Shown piece by piece: positions 33,715 to 40,450 of a stretch of 40,450 nucleotides of DNA. The notes under the pieces are model-generated. The model had not been told where the DNA came from and did not search any database. It saw only the letters and a program-made list of their open reading frames with translations. The stretch comes from Elusimicrobia bacterium RIFOXYA12_FULL_51_18 (GTDB taxonomy: Bacteria > Elusimicrobiota > Elusimicrobia > Elusimicrobiales > UBA9959). Position 1 is the stretch's first letter. Each line of letters begins with the position of its first letter. The stretch covers positions 1 to 40,450 of the forward strand of contig MGVA01000035.1 of NCBI GenBank assembly GCA_001800245.1, in the 5' to 3' direction. The position numbers were made by a program, and so were the translations under genes.

Positions 33715-34227
33715 ATGGAAATCAACGGCAAAATACACCTTCTGGAACAGAACCTTAGCCGCCAATTGGATTGGATAAGGGCCGCCGATACAAAAGTAGC
33801 GCCGGTGATGTTTATTACCAGCTCCATGCTGGGCGCGGCGGCGGCAGTTCTTTCTCGCGCCGAGACCATTTATGCCGTTACGCTACTGCTCGCGGTGTTG
33901 ACTATAATCCCCCTGCTCTGTACGCTATTCTTTATCGCCATGGCTAATTTTCCGCGCTTTAATCCGGATACGGGCTCAATAATCTTTTTCGAAGCCATAA
34001 ACAAGGCTGGGCTCTCGGCTTTCGAACAAAAAGCGAAAGACATAACGGAAGAGGAATATTTTCGCGACCTTTCGGCCATGTGCTACAACAGCGCCCACAT
34101 CGCAACCCTGAAATTCCGCCATCTTAAAAAGGCGACGATCTTCCTATTCATCGCTATAATACCCTGGGTCGCGCTGATATACAATATTTTTCGCAGCTAC
34201 TACATTGCCGGCCATTTAGGGAAATAG
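33715..34227 (+). CDS. PycTM/DUF5706-like two-helix membrane protein
   Basis: A 170-residue protein. Order: 'LEQNLSRQLDWIRAADTKVAPVMFI' leading into a first membrane hairpin (about 25-75), then 'FPRFNPDTGSIIFFEAINKA', a helical stretch with 'ITEEEYFRDLSAMCYNSAHIATLKFRHLKKA', and a final membrane helix. The W-I-x-x-A-D-T-K start, the S-I-I-F-F-x-x-I element and the A-x-I-x-x-x-K-x-x-x-L-x-x-A end match the Pycsar effector PycTM/DUF5706 pattern as I know it. GAGGAG precedes the ATG at 33715; the frame is open upstream to 33610. No cyclase gene is adjacent. Confidence 0.8.
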   Translation: MEINGKIHLLEQNLSRQLDWIRAADTKVAPVMFITSSMLGAAAAVLSRAETIYAVTLLLAVLTIIPLLCTLFFIAMANFPRFNPDTGSIIFFEAINKAGLSAFEQKAKDITEEEYFRDLSAMCYNSAHIATLKFRHLKKATIFLFIAIIPWVALIYNIFRSYYIAGHLGK

Positions 34228-34337
34228 ATCCGGAATCCGTGTAAATGAGGGCAAACCACAAACCTGATCAAAGAACGGTCCACAAATAGAAAACTGTTCT
34301 GGTACAGTGTTCTGGAGAACGTAAAGACGTAAAGCAT

Positions 34338-35039
34338 ATGCCATATAACTGCCCGAATTGCGGACAAGCCGTTGTTGCCGCGGAGATAAACACCGTTACG
34401 TCCATAGCCACATGTCCCGGTTGCGCCCAGATATTCAGCATAAAGAGCTTATCCCCGTTCCTTGCGCCTTGCGACCTTAAACCCTTGGCCGATAAGCCGG
34501 GACGCTTTTCAGTTAAGCGTGAATGTGCCGATATTGTCATTTCATACCGATGGTTCTCCTTCGATCTCGTGTTCCTGTTCTTGTTCTGTCTGGCCTGGGA
34601 CGGTTTTGCCGGTTTTTTTTGCTTTACGATGTTCAGGGGATTGCCGTCCGGGCTCTGGTTGATCAAGATCCCGCCTCTGCTTTTTGCATCCGTAGGCGCG
34701 GTTACTACATACTACCTTGCGGCCGGGTTTGTGAACAGGACTTTCGTCCGCATCAGCCCTGGCGGGATAGTCATACGCAGCGGCCCACTGCCATGGCCCG
34801 GAGATAGGGCATTCCTGAAAAGCGACCTAAAGCAGCTTTTCTGCGAGGAAACTCGCACTAAAAAAGGCAACAGGCTTTACCATCTCTCCGCCGTTATGAG
34901 CGACGATTCGCGCGTAAAACTGCTTTCCCGATTCAGATCACCGGATGAAGCGCTATTCATAGAACAACAAGCAGAAAGCGCCCTCGGCATAAAAGACCAG
35001 CCGGTGGCGGGGGAGACGAAACAATGGTACTACGGTTAA
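34338..35039 (+). CDS. Zinc-ribbon membrane protein with PH-like domain
   Basis: A 233-residue protein. An N-terminal zinc ribbon ('YNCPNCGQAVV' and 'IATCPGCAQIF', two CPxC pairs 21 residues apart), a hydrophilic linker, two hydrophobic segments (about 72-100 and 110-135) and a C-terminal beta-rich part ('FVRISPGGIVIRSGPLPWPG', 'DLKQLFCEETRTKKGNRLYH') that has the look of a bacterial PH-like domain. No enzymatic motif. Possibly a membrane-associated sensor or adaptor. It follows the PycTM-like gene by 110 bases. Confidence 0.75.
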   Translation: MPYNCPNCGQAVVAAEINTVTSIATCPGCAQIFSIKSLSPFLAPCDLKPLADKPGRFSVKRECADIVISYRWFSFDLVFLFLFCLAWDGFAGFFCFTMFRGLPSGLWLIKIPPLLFASVGAVTTYYLAAGFVNRTFVRISPGGIVIRSGPLPWPGDRAFLKSDLKQLFCEETRTKKGNRLYHLSAVMSDDSRVKLLSRFRSPDEALFIEQQAESALGIKDQPVAGETKQWYYG

Positions 35040-35285
35040 AAGTACGCCGCCAGGAAAGAATTAGCGCGCCGAAATTTCTGCCGCCGCAACGCTCCCCGCT
35101 ATTATTTTGCAGGCAACCATCATACGCGGTTGTCGGACAGCTTACGTATGGGCAGGCCGCTTTTTCGGCGGTGGTAGGCACAGGAATAAGCGAAATAATG
35201 TTAGGAAGCCTTTGGGGTTATAAACGCGAAGGTTATGAGCCCGAAATGGTAATGTACCCTTTCGTTATTTAACCGGCTAAAACAA

Positions 35286-35672
35286 TTACCGAGATGAGAG
35301 GATGAGTTTTATAAGGATAACCAGACCGGCCAGGACAAGCAGGACCGTTATAGCCCGGCTGGATAAAGACCCTTCAGGTTTTATGTCTACGGCCCGGGGC
35401 GTGGAGAAGGACATGCCGGACCGCTGTGCCACAGCGTCGGCCTTCTTGAGGGCTTCTTCATAGACCTTGCGCGCGTCCGGCGGCATAGCCTCGGGGCTAT
35501 CGTATCCTATTCCGTTTACGGTTATCTTGTGCCGACCGGCGCCGGGTTCAGTCGAATTTAATGCATTCTGAACTATCTGCCTTTGCTCCTCCGGCACCTC
35601 GTCCAACGACCCGTATTCTTTCCCGTTCACTGTGAACTTGCGCTTGATATCAATGTTAAAGTTAATGCCCAT
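35286..35672 (-). CDS. Tail-anchored protein with two VNG...Y...P motifs
   Basis: A 128-residue protein. Two related units occur: 'KFTVNGKEYGSLDEVPEEQR' and 'KITVNGIGYDSPEAMPPDAR', each followed by a helix (QIVQNAL, KVYEEAL). One membrane helix at the C terminus ('ITVLLVLAGLVILIKLIL') ends in SSR. The first unit matches the N-terminal motif of the gene at 10317 (V-I-N-G-x-x-Y-x-x-L-E-D-V-P-E-x-x-R), so the two are paralogues with one and two motif copies. GGAGG precedes the ATG. Confidence 0.8.
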   Translation of the reverse strand: MGINFNIDIKRKFTVNGKEYGSLDEVPEEQRQIVQNALNSTEPGAGRHKITVNGIGYDSPEAMPPDARKVYEEALKKADAVAQRSGMSFSTPRAVDIKPEGSLSSRAITVLLVLAGLVILIKLILSSR

Positions 35673-35976
35673 ATATCCGGCCTCCGCACCGCCTTTTCAC
35701 AAAATATATAAAACCCGTATCAGCAAAGCAAATAAATCGGATATTATTCATGCGGGATGAGGACAACCGAGATGGCGAAAAAATGAACCATTATCGCGAA
35801 GCGTTCTTTGAAGGACGCGGTCATTTACAAGTTATAACATATAATTTAATGGCTGCTGGATCTTGGGGATTCTGAGACGGCTGATCTTCAAAGCCCCCCT
35901 TCGTGCGGAACACATTTGGTAGAATATCCCGGCGGGCCCCAGTTCCGCAAGTAGCGCCGGCATAAATGGGCGAATC
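35673..35976. other. Intergenic region between divergent genes
   Basis: A 42-codon ORF (35750-35878) without RBS is not called. TAGAAT at 35920-35925 is a possible -10 for the deiminase gene. Nothing else recognised. Confidence 0.4.
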
Positions 35977-36822
35977 ATGAAAAAAAGCATAGTGTCCGTT
36001 TTATTTGTTTTTTGCGCGGTGTGCTCTACCCGCGTGCAGGCGCGGCCTTTCGCGGAGTATGAGCATGCCAATTACCTCTTCATGTCTATGGGCGGCTCTC
36101 AGGAAAAGCTGCAATTGCAAAGACGGATAATTGAGAACCTGCCGCCCGGAATACAGGTTAGGCTTTATTACTCTTATTTCCCCGACCTTGATGTCAACGA
36201 TCCGCCTAACGTCGGATCTTTCAGGTACGACATGGATTCATTATGGGCCCGGGACGTTCTGCCTTACGCCGTTATGCGCCCGGAGGGTTGGACTTTTGTG
36301 TGGCCGTATGATCAGGATTTCGGTGATTTCGCCGTGCAGTTCAACCGGCCGATGATAAATTCCGGCTCCTATATCGCGGGCGGAAATCTGATGGCCGACC
36401 GGCATGGGAACTGCTTCACCGTTGACAAGAATCCGGCTTTTCTTGAAAGCGTGCTTGAAAAAAATTACGGTTGCAAGACCACAACAGTGTTTCCCGAACT
36501 GGGAGGCATAGGGCATATAGACGAAAGATTGAAGATAATTTCCGACACCGAGGTTCTGGTGGATGAACCCTCTTTTATCCCGGCGCTGAAAAATATGGGC
36601 TACAAGGTAACTCTGCTTCCCCGGCCGCAGGCGCCTTACGGCAATTATTCCAACAGTCTTCTTATCAACGGCGTGGTCTTTATGCCGGTCTATGGAGAGC
36701 CGTCGGACGAAGAGGCTCTGCGAATATACCGTTCCTTCAATCTTAAAGTGGTGCCGCTGAACTCCTCGTTCCTTATCGCCAACAAGGGCGCCATCCATTG
36801 CATGACAATGACCTATCCATAA
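35977..36822 (+). CDS. Secreted agmatine deiminase / peptidylarginine deiminase-like protein
   Basis: A 281-residue protein with a signal peptide (1-22, 'VFCAVCSTRVQA'). Guanidine-modifying-enzyme motifs: 'MDSLWARD' (about 86-93, the W-x-R-D substrate-binding site), 'GSYIAGGNL', 'GIGHIDERLKI' (about 177-187, catalytic His-Asp) and 'GAIHCMTM' (Cys about 275, nucleophile). These enzymes hydrolyse guanidinium groups of agmatine or arginine. Agmatine deiminases are about 340-370 residues and cytoplasmic, so this is a short, exported variant whose substrate may be extracellular. A strong palindromic terminator follows at 36931. Confidence 0.82.
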   Translation: MKKSIVSVLFVFCAVCSTRVQARPFAEYEHANYLFMSMGGSQEKLQLQRRIIENLPPGIQVRLYYSYFPDLDVNDPPNVGSFRYDMDSLWARDVLPYAVMRPEGWTFVWPYDQDFGDFAVQFNRPMINSGSYIAGGNLMADRHGNCFTVDKNPAFLESVLEKNYGCKTTTVFPELGGIGHIDERLKIISDTEVLVDEPSFIPALKNMGYKVTLLPRPQAPYGNYSNSLLINGVVFMPVYGEPSDEEALRIYRSFNLKVVPLNSSFLIANKGAIHCMTMTYP

Positions 36823-36930
36823 GCGCGGCCGACGCGTTTGAGAGGTGACGAAGAGGTCTCTGTAATTTTTTTACCGCTATAGCCACTTTGCGGCAGATTG
36901 AATAAAAAATCAGAAGATCTTCCGAAAAAC

Positions 36931-36970
36931 CCCGGCAAATTTGCCGGGACCTGTTTTTCTTTGGTATAGT
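36931..36970 (+). terminator. Intrinsic terminator followed by a TATAGT box
   Basis: CCCGGCAAATTTGCCGGG (36931-36948) is a perfect palindrome, followed by acctgTTTTTct. TATAGT follows at 36965-36970, then a tandem ten-mer ttaggcgggg (36976-36985, 36986-36995). The hairpin, T tract and TATAGTTGA order is the same as at 22981-23025. Confidence 0.8.
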
Positions 36971-37100
36971 TGAATTTAGGCGGGGTTAGGCGGGGTTGAC
37001 AGATGCAAGAATCAGGACCTGCCCGCTTTGGCCGGTTTTATACCTTATATGGCGTACCGCCTTTGTTGTAGGAATATACTTATCAGGAACGGATACGAAC

Positions 37101-38036
37101 ATGCAAAGCAAAATGAAACAAATCATCAAAAAGATACCATTGCGCATGACGTTCGCGGCGTTTGTTTTACTCCTACCCGGGCCGGTCAAGACAACCGCCT
37201 TGGAGGCTTCTGCTTTGAATTCAACCGACGCCGATTATATCCGCGCGACAGTTCCTGTTAAGGCAAATAAAATTATTGCGCCGAAACCGGCGGATACCGG
37301 CGAACAAATTCCGGCAAGAGCAACTGGACATGGCATACGACCTGGCATCAGCCTGAAGGTAATGACTTACAACATCCGCCATTGCGAGGGACTGGATGGT
37401 AAAATTTCGGTTGAGCGCATTTTTGACGTTATTCACAGATCAAACGCCGATATAATCGGACTGCAGGAAGTGGACCGTTACAGTATACGCACTGACTTTC
37501 AGGATCAAATTCGGCAAATCGCGTCAAAACTAGGCTACGATTATGCCTTCGGCACCACCCTGGGAGTTTCGCCTTTCGGTTATGGCAATGGGGTTTTAAG
37601 CCGATATCCGATCGTTTCCTCCCAGAACCTCTCCCTGCCCAGCCGGCTTGAACAACGCGGCGCATTAAAAACAATAATCAAATTGGACAATGGATTCAAC
37701 CTGACATTCATTAATACCCATCTTGGTTTATCCAAGTCCGACCGCAAAAACCAGATTAAAGCTCTTATAAAAAGCCTCGACGGAGTGTCTAAAGGGTCCA
37801 TTCTTGTGGGGGATTTTAACACCACTTCCGAGGCATCTGAGTTCGCAGAACTGAATGAATTATTTGACGACAGCTATAAGCGGGCGGACCACAGGGATGG
37901 AGATAAAACGTTAGGCAATAAGTACAGGGTGGATTTTGTATGGTGCCCCCCCGACTTCAAACCAACCTCATGGGCTACAATCCCGTCCGATGCTTCCGAC
38001 CATCTGCCAGTGGTGGTCGATCTGATATCGAAATAG
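37101..38036 (+). CDS. Exported endonuclease/exonuclease/phosphatase (EEP) family protein
   Basis: About 311 residues. A basic N terminus and hydrophobic helix ('MTFAAFVLLLPGPVKTTALEA') indicate export or membrane anchoring, then a linker to about 80, then the EEP domain: 'KVMTYNIRHCEG', 'ADIIGLQEVD', 'FINTHLGLS', 'ILVGDFNT' and 'DASDHLPVVVDL', the metal-binding and catalytic set of the DNase I-like fold. The family includes nucleases, phospholipases and sphingomyelinases; the target is unknown. AGGAACGG precedes the ATG at 37101; the frame is open back to 36996 but that start has no RBS and begins before the signal sequence. Confidence 0.88.
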   Translation: MQSKMKQIIKKIPLRMTFAAFVLLLPGPVKTTALEASALNSTDADYIRATVPVKANKIIAPKPADTGEQIPARATGHGIRPGISLKVMTYNIRHCEGLDGKISVERIFDVIHRSNADIIGLQEVDRYSIRTDFQDQIRQIASKLGYDYAFGTTLGVSPFGYGNGVLSRYPIVSSQNLSLPSRLEQRGALKTIIKLDNGFNLTFINTHLGLSKSDRKNQIKALIKSLDGVSKGSILVGDFNTTSEASEFAELNELFDDSYKRADHRDGDKTLGNKYRVDFVWCPPDFKPTSWATIPSDASDHLPVVVDLISK

Positions 38037-38218
38037 TTTTTGGCGCCGGCCCCCGTGCATTAGCCTGAAGAGCACAGTTGGTGCATAAATATTAAAATCC
38101 GTGGAAAACAAGGGCACTATCGCAAGTTTAATAATTGCACCTGAGGCTTCCGGGCTCCCCAATTTGCACAAATAAACCCTGAGCGCTATATTACAAAAAG
38201 TTGGAAGGCTATTAAACT

Positions 38219-38251
38219 AGAATCTAATTCTAAGATGTTTTTTGCTAGAAT
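38219..38251 (+). promoter_or_regulatory. Inverted repeat and -10 box before the TPM gene
   Basis: AGAAT-CTA-ATTCT (38219-38231) is a small inverted repeat in the expected -35 region, and TAGAAT (38246-38251) lies nine bases before the ATG at 38261. The arrangement suggests an operator and a leaderless or nearly leaderless mRNA. Confidence 0.4.
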
Positions 38252-38260
38252 AACGTTGGA

Positions 38261-39004
38261 ATGACCTCTTTTATTTATCGTGCCCGATTATTTATTCTCG
38301 CCGCGCTGGTTTCGTTTTTTCAAGCCCTCCCGGTCCTTGCTGTTTCTTACCCCGCGCCCAAGGGTTATGTTAATGATTTTGCCGGTGTTATGGACGCGGG
38401 GATAGTTGAAAACCTAAACAATCTTTTATCCGATCTGGATTCCCGGGCCAACGCCGAGGTTTCGGTGGCGGTCGTAACCAGCCTTGAGGGGACGGATGTT
38501 GAGACTTATGCAACTGAAATGTTTAAACGCTGGGGAGTGGGGCATAAGAGTACAAACCGCGGCCTATTACTGCTTGTGTCGGTAACAGACAGAAAATCCC
38601 GCATTGAAGTGGGGTACGGTCTGGAGGGGATTTTGCCGGACGGCTTAACCGGCGCCATTCAGGATAAGTATATGGTCCCCTATTTCAGACAGGGTGATTA
38701 TTCAAAAGGGATATCTCAGGGAACGCTGGCTATTGCCGGCATTATAGCCAAAGACAGCGGCATAGAGCTTTCGGCGGGATCTATTGAAGACGCCGGTAAT
38801 ATCCCCCCTCGGAGCAGATTGCGGAACGTATTTTCTATTATTCTGTTTATCTTTTTTATAATCCTGGTGATACGCCATCCGTTCCTTTTATTGTTACTTT
38901 TAAACACCGGACGTTCCGGCGGGTATGGCGGTTTCGGCGGGGGCGGTTTTGGGGGATTCGGAGGCGGGCTTTCGGGCGGCGGAGGCAGTTCAAGAAGCTG
39001 GTAG
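38261..39004 (+). CDS. TPM domain protein (YgcG-like), membrane anchored
   Basis: A 247-residue protein: signal peptide (1-28), TPM domain ('GYVNDFAGVMDAGIVENLNN', 'NAEVSVAVVTSLEG', 'NRGLLLLVSVTDRKSRIEVG', 'LPDGLTGAIQDKYMVPYFR'), one membrane helix (about 187-215) and a Gly-rich C-terminal tail (about 218-243) ending S-S-R-S-W. This is the usual layout of the YgcG/TPM family, often encoded beside lemA and linked to envelope protein quality control or photosystem repair in other lineages. No SD sequence precedes the ATG. First gene of a three-gene operon. Confidence 0.9.
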   Translation: MTSFIYRARLFILAALVSFFQALPVLAVSYPAPKGYVNDFAGVMDAGIVENLNNLLSDLDSRANAEVSVAVVTSLEGTDVETYATEMFKRWGVGHKSTNRGLLLLVSVTDRKSRIEVGYGLEGILPDGLTGAIQDKYMVPYFRQGDYSKGISQGTLAIAGIIAKDSGIELSAGSIEDAGNIPPRSRLRNVFSIILFIFFIILVIRHPFLLLLLLNTGRSGGYGGFGGGGFGGFGGGLSGGGGSSRSW

Positions 39005-39013
39005 GAGACCGAT

Positions 39014-39751
39014 ATGGCTAAAATCACACCTGAAATTTTGACCGGCGAACTTAAAAAAATATGCGGAGATAATCTTCGTTCCGTTGTGCTTTATGGTTCC
39101 GCCGCCGCGGGAGACGGCGTTAAAACTTCCGATTATAATGTGCTGGTAATTCTGGAGCATGTCGAGGCGGAGGATTTAATAGCTCTGGCCGATCTATCCG
39201 CCCGCTGGGGAAAAGAAGGAAATCATGCCCCCTTGTTGTTCACGCGGGCAGGTCTTGCGCGGTCCGCCGACGTGTTTGCCGTTGAGTTTTCGGACATAAA
39301 GCAGACCCACAAGACGCTTTACGGCGAAGATTATTTAGCTAATATGGAAATAGATCCAGCCTGCCTGAGGCTTGAGCTTGAGCGCGAGCTTAAAAGCAAG
39401 CTTATTCTTTTAAGAGAAAATTTCCTGGTCACAAAAGGTTCCCCGAAGGAAACGGACCGGCTCATGATTTCCTCAATTTCCTCTTTTTTGACTCTTTTTA
39501 AAGCCGCCTTAAGGCTTTACGGTGAAGTCCCCCCCGCAAAGAAAATGGAAGTCCTTCCGGCGATCTCAAAGCATGTCAACGTTGATGAGGAAGTTTTTGC
39601 TATCGTCTGGGGGTTGAAAGAAGGAAAAAACCGGCCGGACATTACTTCCCTGCAGATTTTCATACGGTATTTGAAGGCGGTCCAGAATGTAACGGACGCG
39701 GTGGACCTCTGGATAGAAAAGTCGGAAAAAGAACAAGGGAAAAAGAACTGA
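39014..39751 (+). CDS. Nucleotidyltransferase-fold protein
   Basis: A 245-residue protein with the nucleotidyltransferase (Pol beta-like) signature 'VVLYGSAAAGDGVKTSDYNV' followed by L-V-I. The usual G-S...S-D-x-D has Asn in place of the second Asp (S-D-Y-N), so a catalytic metal ligand may be missing, although I recall S-D-x-N in some members. The C-terminal half is helical. It starts nine bases after the TPM stop, with TAGGAG upstream, and ends 21 bases before lemA, so it is an unusual middle gene in a TPM-LemA operon. Confidence 0.82.
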   Translation: MAKITPEILTGELKKICGDNLRSVVLYGSAAAGDGVKTSDYNVLVILEHVEAEDLIALADLSARWGKEGNHAPLLFTRAGLARSADVFAVEFSDIKQTHKTLYGEDYLANMEIDPACLRLELERELKSKLILLRENFLVTKGSPKETDRLMISSISSFLTLFKAALRLYGEVPPAKKMEVLPAISKHVNVDEEVFAIVWGLKEGKNRPDITSLQIFIRYLKAVQNVTDAVDLWIEKSEKEQGKKN

Positions 39752-39772
39752 TATTGCGCGAAGGAGAATTAA

Positions 39773-40330
39773 ATGAAAAAAGCCTTATTGATCGTGTTTG
39801 GAATTGCGGTGGTAATCGGCCTATGGGCGGTTTCAGGTTACAACAAACTTGTTGGATATTCCGAAGCCGTTCCCGAGTCGTGGGCGCAGGTTGAAACCGT
39901 GCTTCAGAGGCGTTATGACCTTATTCCCAATCTGGTTAATACCGTCAAAGGCTACGCGAAGCATGAAAAAGAACTATTAACCGAAGTCACAAGATTAAGG
40001 AGCCAGTGGGGCGAGGCTAAAAATCCGGACCAAAAAATGGCCGCTTCAACCGGCCTGGAATCGGCCTTGAGCAAACTGATGGTGGTAGTTGAGCAGTATC
40101 CCCAGTTAAAAGCCAATGAAAGTTTTATCCGTCTCCAGGATGAACTTGCCGGCACGGAAAACCGCATTTCGGTTGAAAGAATGCGGTATAACGAAACGGT
40201 GAAAACATATAATGTGACAGCCAAAGGTTTCCCCACTAATATCTTGGCGGGCATGTTCGGGTTTAAGAAAGCCGAAGGATATTTTGAGGCTGAAAAAACC
40301 GCCCAACAGGCTCCAAAAGTGGCGTTTTGA
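39773..40330 (+). CDS. lemA: LemA family protein
   Basis: A 185-residue LemA protein: N-terminal signal anchor (3-21), then the conserved 'YNKLVGYSEAVPESWAQVET', 'LQRRYDLIPNLVNTVKGYAKHEKE' segment and 'LQDELAGTENRISVERMRYN'. LemA proteins have an N-out helix with a cytoplasm- or periplasm-exposed helical bundle and usually accompany TPM proteins. AAGGAG eight bases upstream. Family-standard length; last gene of the operon. Confidence 0.94.
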   Translation: MKKALLIVFGIAVVIGLWAVSGYNKLVGYSEAVPESWAQVETVLQRRYDLIPNLVNTVKGYAKHEKELLTEVTRLRSQWGEAKNPDQKMAASTGLESALSKLMVVVEQYPQLKANESFIRLQDELAGTENRISVERMRYNETVKTYNVTAKGFPTNILAGMFGFKKAEGYFEAEKTAQQAPKVAF

Positions 40331-40358
40331 TCTTAAAAGACGCTTCAGAATTAGCCTG

Positions 40359-40378
40359 AAAAATTCAGTTGAATTTTT
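40359..40378. terminator. AT-rich perfect hairpin after lemA
   Basis: AAAAATTCA-GT-TGAATTTTT gives nine pairs with A and T runs built into the arms, so it can work on either strand as a weak terminator. Nothing further is recognised to the end of the window. Confidence 0.55.
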
Positions 40379-40450
40379 CCCTTCGCGGAGCTCAGGTGCG
40401 CTTCGCGCGGCATACACCCTAGAAAACCTGGCGCGCATTGCGCTTGGTTT

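Noticed and set aside
33547-33765. 72-codon minus-strand ORF over the start of the PycTM-like gene
   Set aside because: Not called as a gene because it overlaps a better-supported start with a strong RBS; kept only as a possible gene relic in the repeat family A finding.
35024-35272. 82-codon plus-strand ORF after the zinc-ribbon gene
   Set aside because: Overlaps the end of the preceding gene and lacks an RBS; the C-terminal part looks somewhat protein-like but is not enough to call.
1-40450. CRISPR array
   Set aside because: No series of regularly spaced direct repeats was seen; repeats found are pairs or dispersed copies.

Overview
The window looks like the chromosome of a Gram-negative-type bacterium with roughly 50-55% GC. 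The mix of families (TypA, ABC-F, GlgB, an OPT transporter, DUF805-like proteins, proteins with pseudopilin-like tails, LemA/TPM) and many lineage-specific membrane proteins suggests a poorly sampled phylum such as Elusimicrobiota. That assignment is an inference from gene content; no rRNA or other phylogenetic marker is present.

Layout. 1-9.9 kb, almost all minus strand: the start of an unseen gene with a good promoter, a MATE exporter, a small haem-b-like membrane protein, a TypA-CYTH pair, an ABC-F ATPase, and a coupled 23S rRNA methyltransferase-GlgB pair. 9.96-10.25 kb: a long nested inverted repeat that folds better as minus-strand RNA. 10.3-15.8 kb: a tail-anchored small protein coupled to adenosine deaminase, an MscS channel fused to a cyclic-nucleotide-binding domain, an exported protein, a 47-codon small ORF with a very strong ribosome binding site, and a secreted PAP2 phosphatase. 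15.8-16.3 kb: tRNA-Pro(UGG) and tRNA-Gln(CUG), separated by a hairpin-rich spacer.

16.3-22.6 kb is an AT-richer integrated element anchored at the 3' end of tRNA-Gln. It carries a large serine recombinase, a 59-aa excisionase-like HTH protein, a filamentous-phage gene II/X-type replication initiator preceded by two strong hairpins (candidate origin), an XRE regulator, a NERD-domain membrane protein and a membrane protein of unknown function. No Zot-type assembly ATPase or coat gene was recognised. At 22.6 kb the 3' end of a second, diverged recombinase gene and a degenerate copy of the attachment region mark the right edge, so elements have accumulated in tandem at the same tRNA. That relic is cut by a 115-bp element with 13-bp perfect terminal inverted repeats. 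More AT-rich cargo (a membrane protein and a GNAT acetyltransferase) runs to about 24.4 kb.

24.7-40.45 kb returns to chromosome-like genes: alpha/beta hydrolase, SPFH/prohibitin-like protein, two proteins sharing a pseudopilin-like C-terminal tail (one with a CBM48-like domain, one with a DUF805-like domain), a radical SAM protein, an OPT transporter, a PycTM/DUF5706-like two-helix protein, a zinc-ribbon membrane protein, a second member of the tail-anchored family seen at 10.3 kb, a secreted agmatine-deiminase-like protein, a secreted EEP-family protein, and a TPM-nucleotidyltransferase-LemA operon. Short dispersed repeats lie between genes at 24.4-24.5, 26.7, 30.2, 32.45 and 33.7 kb.
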